Below, one piece after another: positions 16,408 to 25,333 of a stretch of 64,000 nt of DNA. The DNA is from DLKC01 sp002478885. GTDB taxonomy: Bacteria; Bacteroidota; Bacteroidia; Chitinophagales; Chitinophagaceae. Position 1 is the first letter of the stretch. Each line of letters starts with the position of its first letter. The stretch is taken from assembly GCA_046329585.1 (NCBI GenBank), contig JAXLUI010000002.1, forward strand, positions 806,001-870,000. Reading direction: 5' to 3'. A program made the position numbers and the translations under genes. The notes under the pieces were generated by a model, which saw only the letters and a program-made list of their open reading frames with translations, was not told the origin of the DNA and did not search any database.

Positions 16408-18972
16408 TTATGGCTGTATTACAATGCTAACTGCTTCGCCAAGTGCCTCGCCCGATATAAATAACGTGTAAACGCCCGCCGCCGGCTTTGCACCCAACGA
16501 CAGTTTATACAGGCTGCCGGGCTGTACGGGCATTGACCTGGTGACTACCACATCGCCGTTCATGCTGCTGAGCCGTGCATGCAGCTGCTTACCGTGATAA
16601 TTGTCCACTTGAAAAAACAGGTCATTGCCGGTAACCGGGTTGGGAAAAACCTTTACAACCGGTCTCAGAAAATTAAACTTAACGAGTTGCGCTTCTGACA
16701 ACGTAATATTGTTGTGGTCGATTTGCTTTAGCCTGTAATAATTATCGCCGTTAAGCGGCTTGCCATCGTAAGTATGGTAGTCCCTGCGTTGAAGCGAATG
16801 GCCTTTGCTGCTGGAGGAAGCAATGACTTCCCAATTGGTCTTGCCATCTTTGCTTCGTTCAATTTCGAAACGGCCATCGCCGTTTTCGGTTACGGTTCTC
16901 CATTCCAACAATACTTTTTCATTGGCAGCACTTGCAGCAAATGCCTCCGGCTGAAGCGTTGTGGGCGCATCTTTAAAAGGCGACAGACTTTTAAGATCGG
17001 CTTTTATAAAAGTAGGCCAGTAAACCGTTTTATCGTCGAGCATCTGTCCAATATCGCCGATGTTTGAATAGGAAAGTGTGTACACGCCGTTATTGGCAGT
17101 TTCTTCGTGTATAACGCCAAAATAAGTGAAGATATCGGCCTGCCCTTCTATCTGGCCTACTATAGTACGGCCGCCCCATGGCCCTGCCGGCGATTGGGCG
17201 AATTCAGCTTCCATTTTATCATTGGATGGGGTCATAAACACCGACACATAATGATTGGGGCCAAGCCTCGATACCGAATACAACTCCACATCCGCGATCT
17301 CTTTGCTGTTGTGGTAATCGTAACTCCAGCCCGTGTCCGTTAGAAATTGCCAGGGTGTTGTAACAGATAAGTGGCCCGTAGGAAACCGCGCAACAATTGC
17401 GTGGCTTTCGTATGGGTTTATTTCGTGTTTGCTATAAGCATAAGTGTAGCCATCATCAGCTTTTACCAGTGTACCATACTGAACTGAGTCAATAAACGGC
17501 ATGTATTGTATGCTGCGCAGTGTAAGATCGGGAAGCGAAAAAACACCAATAGCTTCCCGGTTGCCGTAAGTCAGCGGGTCGTTGGCATTCTGCTGGCGTG
17601 TGTCGGGTAACAATATTTTAAGTGAATCATTTTCCACGGTAAGGTCACGGGGCCAGAAAAAGTCGTCATAACCCTGGGGATCAGGTGGAATCATAACAGC
17701 CTGCGGTGCGGCAACTGTTCCGCCGATCTTTGTTACAAGGTTACCATTGGGTTTTGCGGCGTCCTGCACGATCAATGTGTTGCGCAAAAGCTGGTGGGTT
17801 TCCATTGAATTGGTAGTGCTGTCGTTGTAGCCATACCAACCATCGGAGCAGGTCCATACGGTTCTGCCGTCGGGCAAAGGTTCTGAGTAAACGCCGTCTG
17901 CAGAAAGCCAGGAATAGGCATTTTCCGCTCTTTTGTTTTGCCACATGTAATTCATAGAAACATCTATGGCAGCATTGTTTTCGTCGAGCAATTCCACGTT
18001 ATCGATTACATACTGCGTTGCTTGCTGAAACAAAAATGCGATGCTGGCAGAAGAAGATTGTGCCTTAAATGCAAACTGAAATTCTTCCCAGCCCGTGTAT
18101 AATTTATAATCATACAAAAGTGTTTTTGAGCCTTTCACAGCCAGTTGCAGTTTAGCAGCATTCTTTTTGGCTTTTGCCCAAAAGCGAACCATATAGGTTT
18201 TGCCTGCAGTTAATGCCGTAGCTTTATGCACCAACCTTATGTCTGTTGACTTACCGGTAGCAGCAACATTTACAAACAGAGCTTTGACGCCATCCCGGTG
18301 CAGCGTGTCGACAAAAGAATAGTTTGCAGCTGCAGCACCTGTGGCGCTGAAAGTCCAATCCTGCAAATCATTTTCAAAGCTTCCATTAGATATACTTTTT
18401 GGGTTGACATTGATCGTGGCCGACGTTTGAAGCGTAGGCAACGCAACGGGGTAATCGTTCCCCGGAACGCGGAAATAATAAACCGTACCGGGCGAAATAT
18501 TCCCGGTAGGCTTTAAACAGTATTCAAATTCCGTACTGGTATTATTCGCCATTTGTAACGCCAGTGTAGTTGTGCGAACCAATACTTTGCCCGCAGCAAA
18601 AGGATTGGCGGAACCTGTGATTTGCCGCGTTGTGGCAGCCAGGTCGGGGATATACGAATTTGCATTTGCAAGTACAAAAGCATTGTTGCCTTGAAGTGAG
18701 GTAACATATCTCCATGGGCCATCAGGTGCAGACGCATATTGAAGATTGCTGTTAATTCCCTTCACATCGCCGGTTGTATTATTGAATTGAATGCGCAACC
18801 TGATTACACTGTCGACCGACCGCACAATAATAGGTTTGTTTTGTGCGGCCTTCCATGTCGCGGAAGATTCGCCGCCGTTGTCGTTTCGCCAGCGCCAGTT
18901 GTTTTGAGTCGTAAATGCAAAAGAGACCGATACGGTACAACACAGCAAGAGCAACAGCAGAATCTTTTTCAT
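16408..18972 (-). CDS. Secreted multidomain protein: CBM-like, DUF5005-like, T9SS sorting
   Basis: 854 residues. Signal peptide 1-19; N-terminal beta-rich region to ~180; a CBM_4_9-like jelly roll about 195-335 (SNGSFENDLQDWTF ... YVIDNVELLDE); then a ~350-residue domain resembling DUF5005 (five-bladed propeller-like, with VWTCSDGWYGY and the repeated short Trp/Asp motifs); a linker with fibronectin-like strands; and a T9SS type A sorting domain (VVKVFPNPVTGNDL ... VYTLFISG). Predicted to be exported and anchored or released by the type IX system and to bind or process a polysaccharide. The catalytic activity is unknown. Confidence 0.75.
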   Translation of the reverse strand: MKKILLLLLLCCTVSVSFAFTTQNNWRWRNDNGGESSATWKAAQNKPIIVRSVDSVIRLRIQFNNTTGDVKGINSNLQYASAPDGPWRYVTSLQGNNAFVLANANSYIPDLAATTRQITGSANPFAAGKVLVRTTTLALQMANNTSTEFEYCLKPTGNISPGTVYYFRVPGNDYPVALPTLQTSATINVNPKSISNGSFENDLQDWTFSATGAAAANYSFVDTLHRDGVKALFVNVAATGKSTDIRLVHKATALTAGKTYMVRFWAKAKKNAAKLQLAVKGSKTLLYDYKLYTGWEEFQFAFKAQSSSASIAFLFQQATQYVIDNVELLDENNAAIDVSMNYMWQNKRAENAYSWLSADGVYSEPLPDGRTVWTCSDGWYGYNDSTTNSMETHQLLRNTLIVQDAAKPNGNLVTKIGGTVAAPQAVMIPPDPQGYDDFFWPRDLTVENDSLKILLPDTRQQNANDPLTYGNREAIGVFSLPDLTLRSIQYMPFIDSVQYGTLVKADDGYTYAYSKHEINPYESHAIVARFPTGHLSVTTPWQFLTDTGWSYDYHNSKEIADVELYSVSRLGPNHYVSVFMTPSNDKMEAEFAQSPAGPWGGRTIVGQIEGQADIFTYFGVIHEETANNGVYTLSYSNIGDIGQMLDDKTVYWPTFIKADLKSLSPFKDAPTTLQPEAFAASAANEKVLLEWRTVTENGDGRFEIERSKDGKTNWEVIASSSSKGHSLQRRDYHTYDGKPLNGDNYYRLKQIDHNNITLSEAQLVKFNFLRPVVKVFPNPVTGNDLFFQVDNYHGKQLHARLSSMNGDVVVTRSMPVQPGSLYKLSLGAKPAAGVYTLFISGEALGEAVSIVIQP

Positions 18973-19108
18973 AATGAGTTATTGAATTATAAAAAGCGCG
19001 TCGATGTTTATGCATTACACAATAAACAAGGCTGCAAAATTACCGGTCTGGTTATTGTGTTTTTAATATAAAATTCAACATCGTGTAAACCGGGTTAAAA
19101 CATTTGTT

Positions 19109-19258
19109 ATGATACGCAAACTTAAATCAGGACAATACAGGTTGTATAGTGCAAAAAAAGACGCCAAAACCAACAAGCGTAAAAACCTTGGCACATTTGA
19201 TTCACTTGAAGCAGCTAAAAAACACGAAAAGGAAATCCAATATTTCAAAAGGCACTAA
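19109..19258 (+). CDS. Small basic conserved protein (49 aa)
   Basis: Open frame of 49 residues from ATG 19109 to TAA 19256-19258. It is rich in Lys and Arg and ends in a predicted amphipathic helix (SLEAAKKHEKEIQYF). The motif MIRKLKSGQYRLYS followed by KTNKRKNLGTF and the HEKEIQYFKRH tail recalls a small family I have seen annotated as hypothetical in many bacteria; the KRxNLGTF part resembles a DNA- or RNA-binding beta turn. 15 bp before the next lipoprotein start, so the two are probably co-transcribed. Function unknown. Confidence 0.7.
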   Translation: MIRKLKSGQYRLYSAKKDAKTNKRKNLGTFDSLEAAKKHEKEIQYFKRH

Positions 19259-19273
19259 GAATTGGCAACAGTT

Positions 19274-19558
19274 ATGCAACAATTAAGATCAATAGACAGC
19301 ACGAGTTTCAAAACAAGCCCGACATACAATCATAGGTTATTATCTTTACTCGTTTTCATTATTCTGACTTCCTACATCAGCGCTTGTGGCAATGCCAATC
19401 CAAACAAGGTGATTACAGATAGTGCCGGCAGTTCTTCGGGTGTGGACAGTATGCCGGTTGTTAAACCGCCTGTTACAGACAGCAACAGCGTTATTATTAC
19501 AGCACCCGTTAATGACAGCAATGTAAAAGTTCCTGATACCAGTGGCCTTAAACGCTGA
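19274..19558 (+). CDS. Small lipoprotein with Ser/Asp/Pro-rich tail
   Basis: 94 residues from ATG 19274. The hydrophobic signal segment RLLSLLVFIILTSYISAC ends in the lipobox ISAC; the preceding ~25 residues are an unusually long n-region. The mature ~57-residue tail is disordered, with repeats of the form V(T/N)DSN. No domain known. Fifteen bases after the 49-residue gene; converges with the hydrolase gene. Similar in build to 5222-5428. Confidence 0.65.
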   Translation: MQQLRSIDSTSFKTSPTYNHRLLSLLVFIILTSYISACGNANPNKVITDSAGSSSGVDSMPVVKPPVTDSNSVIITAPVNDSNVKVPDTSGLKR

Positions 19559-19580
19559 TCACTCACAGCGTCAAAGTAAT

Positions 19581-20237
19581 TTACTTTAACCTGTGCCCGA
19601 TCCACCTGGCTGTTTCCTGCACCAGTACCGACATCACATCTTTTTTCCCGGCCTTAAAAGCATGATCGGCACCTTCAATCTTGATAAGTGTCGCATGCTT
19701 CAACGATGCGTGAACAGACTCGATCAAATCCCATGTTGCCAGTTCATCTTTTGTACCCTGCAGGAAAAGCATCGGCTGCTTTACCTTTTGCAAATGTTCC
19801 GCACGTTCGGTAGAAGGTTTACCGGCCGGGTGCAATGGAAAACCATAAAAAATAATGCCTTTTACCTGTGTGTTGTAATGCTCCGATAAATATTGTGAGC
19901 TCATTCTTCCGCCAAAAGACTTTCCGGCAACAAACAGCGGGAGCGACGGAAATAGTTCCTGTGTTGTTGAAATTGCCGCGGCGATGGTTTTATGTGCAAC
20001 GGGAGGCCTGTCTGCCGGCCCTTTCTTCTTTTCCATAAAGGGAAAATTAAACCGCATGGTAGCAATTCCGCTTGCAGCGAGTGCATTCGCGAGTGACAGC
20101 ATAAAGGAATGATTCATACCTGCTCCTGCGCCATGTGCCAGCGTTACAATACAGTTGCAATTATCGGGCATTATATATTCAGCCGATACATGTCCAATCT
20201 CAGGTGATACAGCGATCGTTAATGGTTGTGTATTCAT
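19581..20237 (-). CDS. Alpha/beta-hydrolase (Tex30/KANSL3-like)
   Basis: 218 residues, cytosolic. Oxyanion region LAHGAGAGMNHSF near 32-44, MRFNFPFMEKKKG near 63-75, nucleophile elbow GKSFGGR (Ser in G-x-S-x-G) near 105-111, LFLQGTKDE near 158-166 and the catalytic His in GADHAFK near 191-197. This matches the alpha/beta-hydrolase family that includes Tex30. The substrate is unknown; members are usually annotated as esterases or dienelactone hydrolases. ATG 20237 was chosen; a frame to 20303 would add 22 unconserved residues. Confidence 0.85.
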   Translation of the reverse strand: MNTQPLTIAVSPEIGHVSAEYIMPDNCNCIVTLAHGAGAGMNHSFMLSLANALAASGIATMRFNFPFMEKKKGPADRPPVAHKTIAAAISTTQELFPSLPLFVAGKSFGGRMSSQYLSEHYNTQVKGIIFYGFPLHPAGKPSTERAEHLQKVKQPMLFLQGTKDELATWDLIESVHASLKHATLIKIEGADHAFKAGKKDVMSVLVQETARWIGHRLK

Positions 20238-20329
20238 GGAGCGCTGGTTTTTAGTGCGCTTAAAAATAATACATGCAGGCAGACCAGGCTTGCAAAATCG
20301 CATTTATTTTGATACCAGCTAAATAGTTT

Positions 20330-20515
20330 CATGGCGCCGGCTGTTGCGTCGCACCCTTCAACTGCAGCAACACACGGGATCATACATCACCGCTGTGATA
20401 CAATTAAAAGCAATAACGGAAATTACTACGAACGTGAATCAGCCGCATATTGATGCCTGTGGAGCCCACAGCACAAGTGTGCGACGCAACAGGTGATGCC
20501 ATACTGCGAATAAGC
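20330..20515. repeat. Dispersed repeat, complete inverted pair
   Basis: Left core GTTGCGTCGCACCCTTC from 20343, right core ACAAGTGTGCGACGCAAC at 20473-20490 followed by the spacer and GATGCCAT block. The right core is 55 bp past the stop of the receiver gene (20545, minus strand) and reads sense to it. About 148 bp across the pair, the longest spacing of the five. Confidence 0.85.
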
Positions 20516-20544
20516 TGGGCCATGACATATGGATTTAGGAACGG

Positions 20545-20907
20545 CTAGCTTTTGGCAAAAACGGCGTTTATTTTTTTGAGCAGCTCTTTTGGTTTGATCG
20601 GCTTTTCGATAAAATCGTCGCATCCGTATTGTTCGTAATCAAGTTTCGAAGTAATTATTCCCGAGAATAGAATAATCCGGATGTTCTTTGTGCGGCTGTT
20701 GCTTTTAACCTGCAAACAAATATCCCTGCCGTCAAGATCTGTGAGGTTAATGTCGAGCAAAATAATATCGGGTTTAAATGTTTCGATCATCTTAAAGGCT
20801 GTCATATCCCGCGACAGGATGGCCGTTGGGTAGCCATTAAATTCAAGCAGTTCTTTAATAAGGTATAGCGTGTCTTCGTTGTCGTCTATAACTAAAATTC
20901 GGGGCAT
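20545..20907 (-). CDS. Single-domain response regulator (receiver only)
   Basis: 120 residues, CheY-like. Acidic pocket VIDDNED near 5-11; phosphoacceptor Asp in IILLDINL near 51-58; DGRDIC follows; the conserved Lys is in EKPIKP near 100-105. No output domain, so it probably works in a phosphorelay or by protein contact. No kinase is adjacent. Clearly the nearest relative of the receiver at 9061-9417 (shared DGRDIC and IILFSG-type segments). Confidence 0.9.
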   Translation of the reverse strand: MPRILVIDDNEDTLYLIKELLEFNGYPTAILSRDMTAFKMIETFKPDIILLDINLTDLDGRDICLQVKSNSRTKNIRIILFSGIITSKLDYEQYGCDDFIEKPIKPKELLKKINAVFAKS

Positions 20908-21055
20908 TTTTTATTTTTAAACTTTGTAAAAAGGAGTTTTTTTTAAGCACGATTTTTATAGCAGACAAAACCTGGAAAATTTGCTTTGTATATAATAAAC
21001 ATATCGTATGCCAATATGGTTGACAAACGGGCTTACCATAAAATGTAAGCAGTTT

Positions 21056-22261
21056 TTAAAGTCGTTCGAAGGAGAACAATGCCGCATCCCTATTCTTTTT
21101 TCCTTTCACATGATCCAGTAAAATCTCAGCTGCTACCTGGCTGAACGTGATACCGTTGCCGCCAAAACCGAGTGCGAAAAAACTGTTGGGTAATTTTTTA
21201 TAAGGTCCGATAAAAGGAAGGCCATCGGTGGTGCTGCCAAAGACGCCGGTCCAGCTAAACTCAGGTTTAAAAGCAATGCCCGGAAACAGCCCGCTGAAAT
21301 CTTTCACCAATAACCTTGTCTTTTTACCAATTAGCGCATCCCGCTTTGTGGGGTTGAAAAAAGCCTCATCCCTCCCGCCGCAAATGATGCGGTTATCAAT
21401 GGTGGTGCGCATATACAAATAGGGGTTAGCAGTGTTCCAGAGAAGGGCGTCATCTTTCCAGAACGGCTTTTGTTGCGACATGTTTTCGCTGATCACTGCA
21501 TAGGTCGAATGCAAGGCAACAATTTTCTTGTCGATATATTTTACCGTTTCATACCCGGAAGCGTAAACCAACTTCAGGGCTTTGATTTTACATCCGTTTG
21601 CGACGGTTAATTCCACTGACTTCTGTTTGTGCCTGGCGTGTGTTACTTCCGTCCGGTCAAAAACCAGCAAGCCTTTTTTTATGCTGTATTGTAAAAGCTC
21701 ATGCGTGTACATGTATGCATTCAATTGCGACCCGTGATGAGACAATATGCCTGCGGGAGCCGTGAAGCCATAGTCAAGTTTCAGCTGGGAAGGGCTAAGA
21801 AAGTCAACATTAAAACCTTGCTGTTTTCGTATGTTATATTCTTCTTTTAGAAAGCCTTCGTCTTTTTTATGAGCCGCGAAATAAAGGCTATGTTTAGGTT
21901 GATAGTCCGTGCATTTAATGGTACCAGCTATAGCCCCGAGTTTTTCAATAGCCTGCCTGCAGAGATGATAAGCCCGCGCAGCTTTTTTGATACCTGTTTT
22001 TTCTTTCAACCTGCACAGGGGCACATCAATTTCATATTGCAGGAGTGCAGTGCTTGCACAAGTACTGCCAAGCCCAATTGTCCTGGCATCGAGCACGATA
22101 CAACTTATGCCTGCACTGGTTAGATAATAGGCCGCGAGGGCTCCGGAGATTCCACCGCCGATTATTGCCACATCCGTAGTTAGCGAACGGTCGAGTGGGT
22201 AATAGTTAAAAGGCAGGCCACTTTTTATAAGCCAGAAAGGAAGACCTGAATGCAAATCCAT
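21056..22261 (-). CDS. FAD-dependent oxidoreductase (DAO family)
   Basis: 401 residues. FAD-binding GGGISG near 35-40 in DVAIIGGGISGALAAYYL, ribose-binding Asp in CIVLDART, and the C-terminal ALGFGGNGITFSQVAAEILL segment near 365-385. The latter matches the corresponding part of the FAD/Rieske protein at 3283-4839 closely, so the two are homologous, but this one ends before a Rieske domain. Cytosolic; substrate unknown, of the glycine/D-amino-acid oxidase type. Monocistronic; a repeat core lies just upstream. Confidence 0.88.
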   Translation of the reverse strand: MDLHSGLPFWLIKSGLPFNYYPLDRSLTTDVAIIGGGISGALAAYYLTSAGISCIVLDARTIGLGSTCASTALLQYEIDVPLCRLKEKTGIKKAARAYHLCRQAIEKLGAIAGTIKCTDYQPKHSLYFAAHKKDEGFLKEEYNIRKQQGFNVDFLSPSQLKLDYGFTAPAGILSHHGSQLNAYMYTHELLQYSIKKGLLVFDRTEVTHARHKQKSVELTVANGCKIKALKLVYASGYETVKYIDKKIVALHSTYAVISENMSQQKPFWKDDALLWNTANPYLYMRTTIDNRIICGGRDEAFFNPTKRDALIGKKTRLLVKDFSGLFPGIAFKPEFSWTGVFGSTTDGLPFIGPYKKLPNSFFALGFGGNGITFSQVAAEILLDHVKGKKNRDAALFSFERL

Positions 22262-22304
22262 TTACACGTTTTTACAGGTTAGCGGAATGTTGCCGCGCAT
22301 TGAG

Positions 22305-22345
22305 ATGCAGCACAAGTGTGCGACGCAAGGAACGGCGAAGAATGG
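22305..22345 (-). repeat. Dispersed repeat, single arm
   Basis: Core ACAAGTGTGCGACGCAA at 22312-22328, 107 bp past the stop of the sigma-54 activator gene (22435, minus strand), sense to it. No partner arm found. Confidence 0.75.
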
Positions 22346-22434
22346 ACCGGTGCCGGCACTCAAAAAATCACCGACTCTGTTGAGTAGAAAAATAGCCAGG
22401 TGATTGCCACGACGTTCAGACGCAACGCAAAGGG

Positions 22435-23847
22435 TTACTGCTTTAGCTCCTCGTACTGCCTTATCTTATTGTAAAGTGTTTTGCGGTCAATATTAAGCAC
22501 TTCAGCGGCCCGTGACTTATTATTGTTTACTTCTTTCAACACACGCATAATGGTATCATATTCCGCGATGACAGCCGCGTTTTTTAGATCAGCCTGTTTA
22601 AAATGATCATCGTGATTCAATGCTACCGGTCCCGTATGCCTGGGTTGGGCATTGGCAATTTCGGCGGGCAGGGACTTTAAGGAAATATTGCTTCCGGGTG
22701 TTAACAGTGTAGCCCTTCTTATTACATTCCGGAACTCCCGTAAGTTACCGGGCCAGGCGTAATTGATAAAGGCATCCAATACGTCGTCGTCGAAGCCCTT
22801 GATATCTTTACCGAGTTCGGCATTTGTTTTTTGCAGGAAAAAATCGGCAAATAACGGGATATCATTTTTCCGTTCGCGCAACGGCGGAAGATTGATCATA
22901 AATTCATTCAGGCGGTGATACAAATCTTCCCTGAATTTTCCTTTTTGAAATGCATCCTGCAGGTTTTCGTTGGAAGCAACGATAATGCGCACATCAATAT
23001 CTGTTTCCTTTGTGCCGCCAACCCGTTTAAATTTCTTTTCCTGCAATACCCGCAACAGTGACGCTTGTATTTCATAAGAAAGGTTGGCCACTTCGTCGAG
23101 GAACAAGGTGCCGCCATTTGCGAGTTCGAAATGGCCGGTCTTATCAGCAAGTGCGCCTGTAAAAGAACCTTTTACATGGCCGAAAAGTTCGCTGCCTGCC
23201 AACTCACGTGAGAGTGTGCCGCAATCCATTGCAATAAACGGTTTAGATCCGCGGTCGCTTCTTTCGTGAATCGTTTTGGCAATAACCTCTTTGCCTGTAC
23301 CACTTTCCCCAAAAAGAATAACACTATAGTTAGTGGGAGCAACAATATCTACCTGGCGGTAAAGTTCTTTTGCAATAGGCGATTCTCCCGACAGGTAATC
23401 GATAGATGTTTTTAAAGTATCAATCCGTGAATATTCTTTTGCCCGCTGGCTCTGTTCCGTTTGTGGAACGGGTAGGGCTTCACCTGAATCCTGCGAGGCT
23501 TTGTTCAATACATTTAGTACCTCGTCGGGGATGAGTGGTTTACTTATATAATCAAAGGCGCCCATTTTCATCACATCCACAGCAGTCTTAATGTCAGAAT
23601 AACCGGTCATTATAAGGACAACTGTTTCAGGATATTGTGCTTTGATTTCTTTCAGCACTTCTTTTCCGTCCATATCGCCCAGGCGATAATCACAGAATAC
23701 CACATCAAACTTTTCTTCTTTAAGCTTTGTCAATCCTTTGTGTCCTGAATGAGCAGATTGGATGATATACCCCTTTTTTGTGAGAAATTTTGTAAGCAGA
23801 AGACACATGTCGGGATCATCATCGATAATCAGTATTTTATCAAACAT
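22435..23847 (-). CDS. Sigma-54-dependent NtrC-family response regulator
   Basis: 470 residues: receiver 1-120 with phosphoacceptor Asp53; AAA+ domain about 150-385 with Walker A GESGTGKE at 180-187, the sigma-54-contacting GAFTGA loop as GSFTGA at 227-232, and the Walker B GGTLFLDE near 245-252; C-terminal Fis-type helix-turn-helix (NNNKSRAAEVLNIDRKTLY) about 441-459. All parts needed for phosphorylation-dependent activation of sigma-54 RNA polymerase are present. The likely partner kinase is the NtrB-like CHASE3 kinase at 25334-26731. Candidate sigma-54 promoters occur elsewhere in this window. Confidence 0.93.
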   Translation of the reverse strand: MFDKILIIDDDPDMCLLLTKFLTKKGYIIQSAHSGHKGLTKLKEEKFDVVFCDYRLGDMDGKEVLKEIKAQYPETVVLIMTGYSDIKTAVDVMKMGAFDYISKPLIPDEVLNVLNKASQDSGEALPVPQTEQSQRAKEYSRIDTLKTSIDYLSGESPIAKELYRQVDIVAPTNYSVILFGESGTGKEVIAKTIHERSDRGSKPFIAMDCGTLSRELAGSELFGHVKGSFTGALADKTGHFELANGGTLFLDEVANLSYEIQASLLRVLQEKKFKRVGGTKETDIDVRIIVASNENLQDAFQKGKFREDLYHRLNEFMINLPPLRERKNDIPLFADFFLQKTNAELGKDIKGFDDDVLDAFINYAWPGNLREFRNVIRRATLLTPGSNISLKSLPAEIANAQPRHTGPVALNHDDHFKQADLKNAAVIAEYDTIMRVLKEVNNNKSRAAEVLNIDRKTLYNKIRQYEELKQ

Positions 23848-24067
23848 AGATGTTAGCGTTTATGCTATAAAGATAGTTATGCCCATTAAAAAAACGCGCC
23901 TTATTTTACAAGTTTCATAAATCAACCGCATGCACACATACGGCCCTCAGCAACATTCACTTAAGAGCATCCTAAGTTTTCTGCCGTTGCTGTCCACAAC
24001 CGAAAAAGGCTTGCAGTAATTAAACCTGCAAACCTGTTTTCGCTTTTTATTGCTAAATTAAAACGCG

Positions 24068-24352
24068 CTATCTCCAGTGGCCTTTCTTCCAATACCAGCC
24101 ATGTTTGGATTGTTCCCACCGACCAGGCGCCCACGTCCGGTTGTTACGGGGAACAACCCAGGTTCCGGGCCTTTGCACATACCTCCCGCCGCTATAATAC
24201 CAATCACCTTCAACCCATATATAATTTGGCCCAGGCTGGGCAGGCCGGGCAACAACAACCGTTTCCGGTCTTGTCGCTACAGTTGCTTTGCAACTCCACA
24301 TAGCATTGCATGTACAAATCATTAGTACGGCATACAGGAAAATACGTTTCAT
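24068..24352 (-). CDS. YXWGXW-repeat lipoprotein
   Basis: 94 residues. Signal segment with lipobox-like MWSC (Cys about 21), then Trp/Tyr/Gly-rich repeats of the form W-x-x-G-x-W-Y and PGxWVVPRNNRTWAPGRW, ending KHGWYWKKGHW. This matches the YXWGXW-repeat family of small cell-surface lipoproteins, common in Bacteroidota and Proteobacteria and of unknown function. Surface or periplasmic; no operon partner. Confidence 0.8.
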   Translation of the reverse strand: MKRIFLYAVLMICTCNAMWSCKATVATRPETVVVARPAQPGPNYIWVEGDWYYSGGRYVQRPGTWVVPRNNRTWAPGRWEQSKHGWYWKKGHWR

Positions 24353-24381
24353 ACTTTTTTATTTACTGTTGAATTTTTCTG

Positions 24382-24398
24382 CAGCACAGCAGCAACCA
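24382..24398 (-). promoter_or_regulatory. Weak candidate sigma-54 promoter
   Basis: Minus-strand TGGTTGCTGCTGTGCT has GG and GC at 10-base spacing, 20-30 bases before ATG 24352, but the rest of the match is poor and the region is a GCA repeat. Could be chance. Confidence 0.2.
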
Positions 24399-24619
24399 TG
24401 TTAAGAAAATTCTTTGCCAAAAACCACCGGGGCGCCGTTTACCATAAATCAGCAATACAGGGCGAGGGAATAGCATACAGAAAACACAAAGTGTGGAAAA
24501 ATGTAGAAAAATAGCAACAGCAAATGCAAAAAAGTAGTCTACTTAACCTATAAAAAGATGTATGAATTTTGTGCGGTAACAAATGCCCGACAGGAAAGAT
24601 TGATTGAACATTCGCAAAA

Positions 24620-24988
24620 ATGGCATACATGGAATTTCCAAAAGCACTTATAATAGACGATGAAGAAGATACCTGTTTGTTGCTGGGCAGCATTTTAAAA
24701 CAGAAAAGTATTCGAACAACTGTTGCCCACTCGATAGCTGATGCGAAATATGCGCTCACCACCGAAGTGCCGGATATAGTTTTCCTCGACAATCGTTTAA
24801 AGGATGGATTGGGACTTGACTTCATTCCTGCCATATTGCATGACCATCCAAAATTGAAGATAGTGTTAATGACGGCCTATGACACACCTGGAGATCGCGA
24901 TAAAGCTATGCAGAACGGCGCTGTCGGTTTTATTGGTAAGCCGTTTACCAGAACAATAATTGCCGATGCTTTACGGCGTGTTTTTTAG
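24620..24988 (+). CDS. Single-domain response regulator (receiver only)
   Basis: 122 residues. Acidic pocket IIDDEED near 12-18, phosphoacceptor Asp in IVFLDNRLKDGLG near 53-65, and Lys in GKPF near 109-112. No output domain. Its FLDNxLxDG segment is shared with the receiver at 46160-46498, so these two form a second paralogous pair. Encoded between the sigma-54 activator and the CHASE3 kinase; it may be part of the same phosphorelay, but that is inference. Confidence 0.88.
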   Translation: MAYMEFPKALIIDDEEDTCLLLGSILKQKSIRTTVAHSIADAKYALTTEVPDIVFLDNRLKDGLGLDFIPAILHDHPKLKIVLMTAYDTPGDRDKAMQNGAVGFIGKPFTRTIIADALRRVF

Positions 24989-25148
24989 AACGACTCCCTC
25001 TAAACCGTACAACTTCGTCTACAACGCCTCTGTTATGAAGCATATATTTCCACATCACTGAAATATTTTCCTTGTATAATAGCGGAAGTAATTCTGGCAG
25101 CATTTTTTCATGCAGGTGAGTATTCATTCATTTTTAAAAATCAATACC

Positions 25149-25298
25149 ATGGGCGGCTTACTTTATATCATAGCGATTATATTGGTTATCGCGTGGGCAC
25201 TTGGCTTTTTCGTATATGGTGCGACCGGACTTATACATGCTTTGCTTGTACTTGCCATAATAGCGTTGTTACTGCAGGTGATAAGAAGAGGGGCATAA
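25149..25298 (+). CDS. Small two-helix membrane protein (DUF5670-like)
   Basis: 49 residues that are almost all membrane-embedded: GGLLYIIAIILVIAWALGFF, a short YGATG turn, then a second hydrophobic segment ending in VIRRGA. This is the pattern of the lmo0937/DUF5670 family of small membrane proteins, often found in stress or envelope loci. ATG 25149 begins this pattern; an earlier frame start at 25110 adds 13 residues with no likeness to the family. Converges with the CHASE3 kinase. Confidence 0.8.
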   Translation: MGGLLYIIAIILVIAWALGFFVYGATGLIHALLVLAIIALLLQVIRRGA

Positions 25299-25333
25299 AG
25301 AATCCCGGCTAACGGCTATTGCAGCAACGTTTG

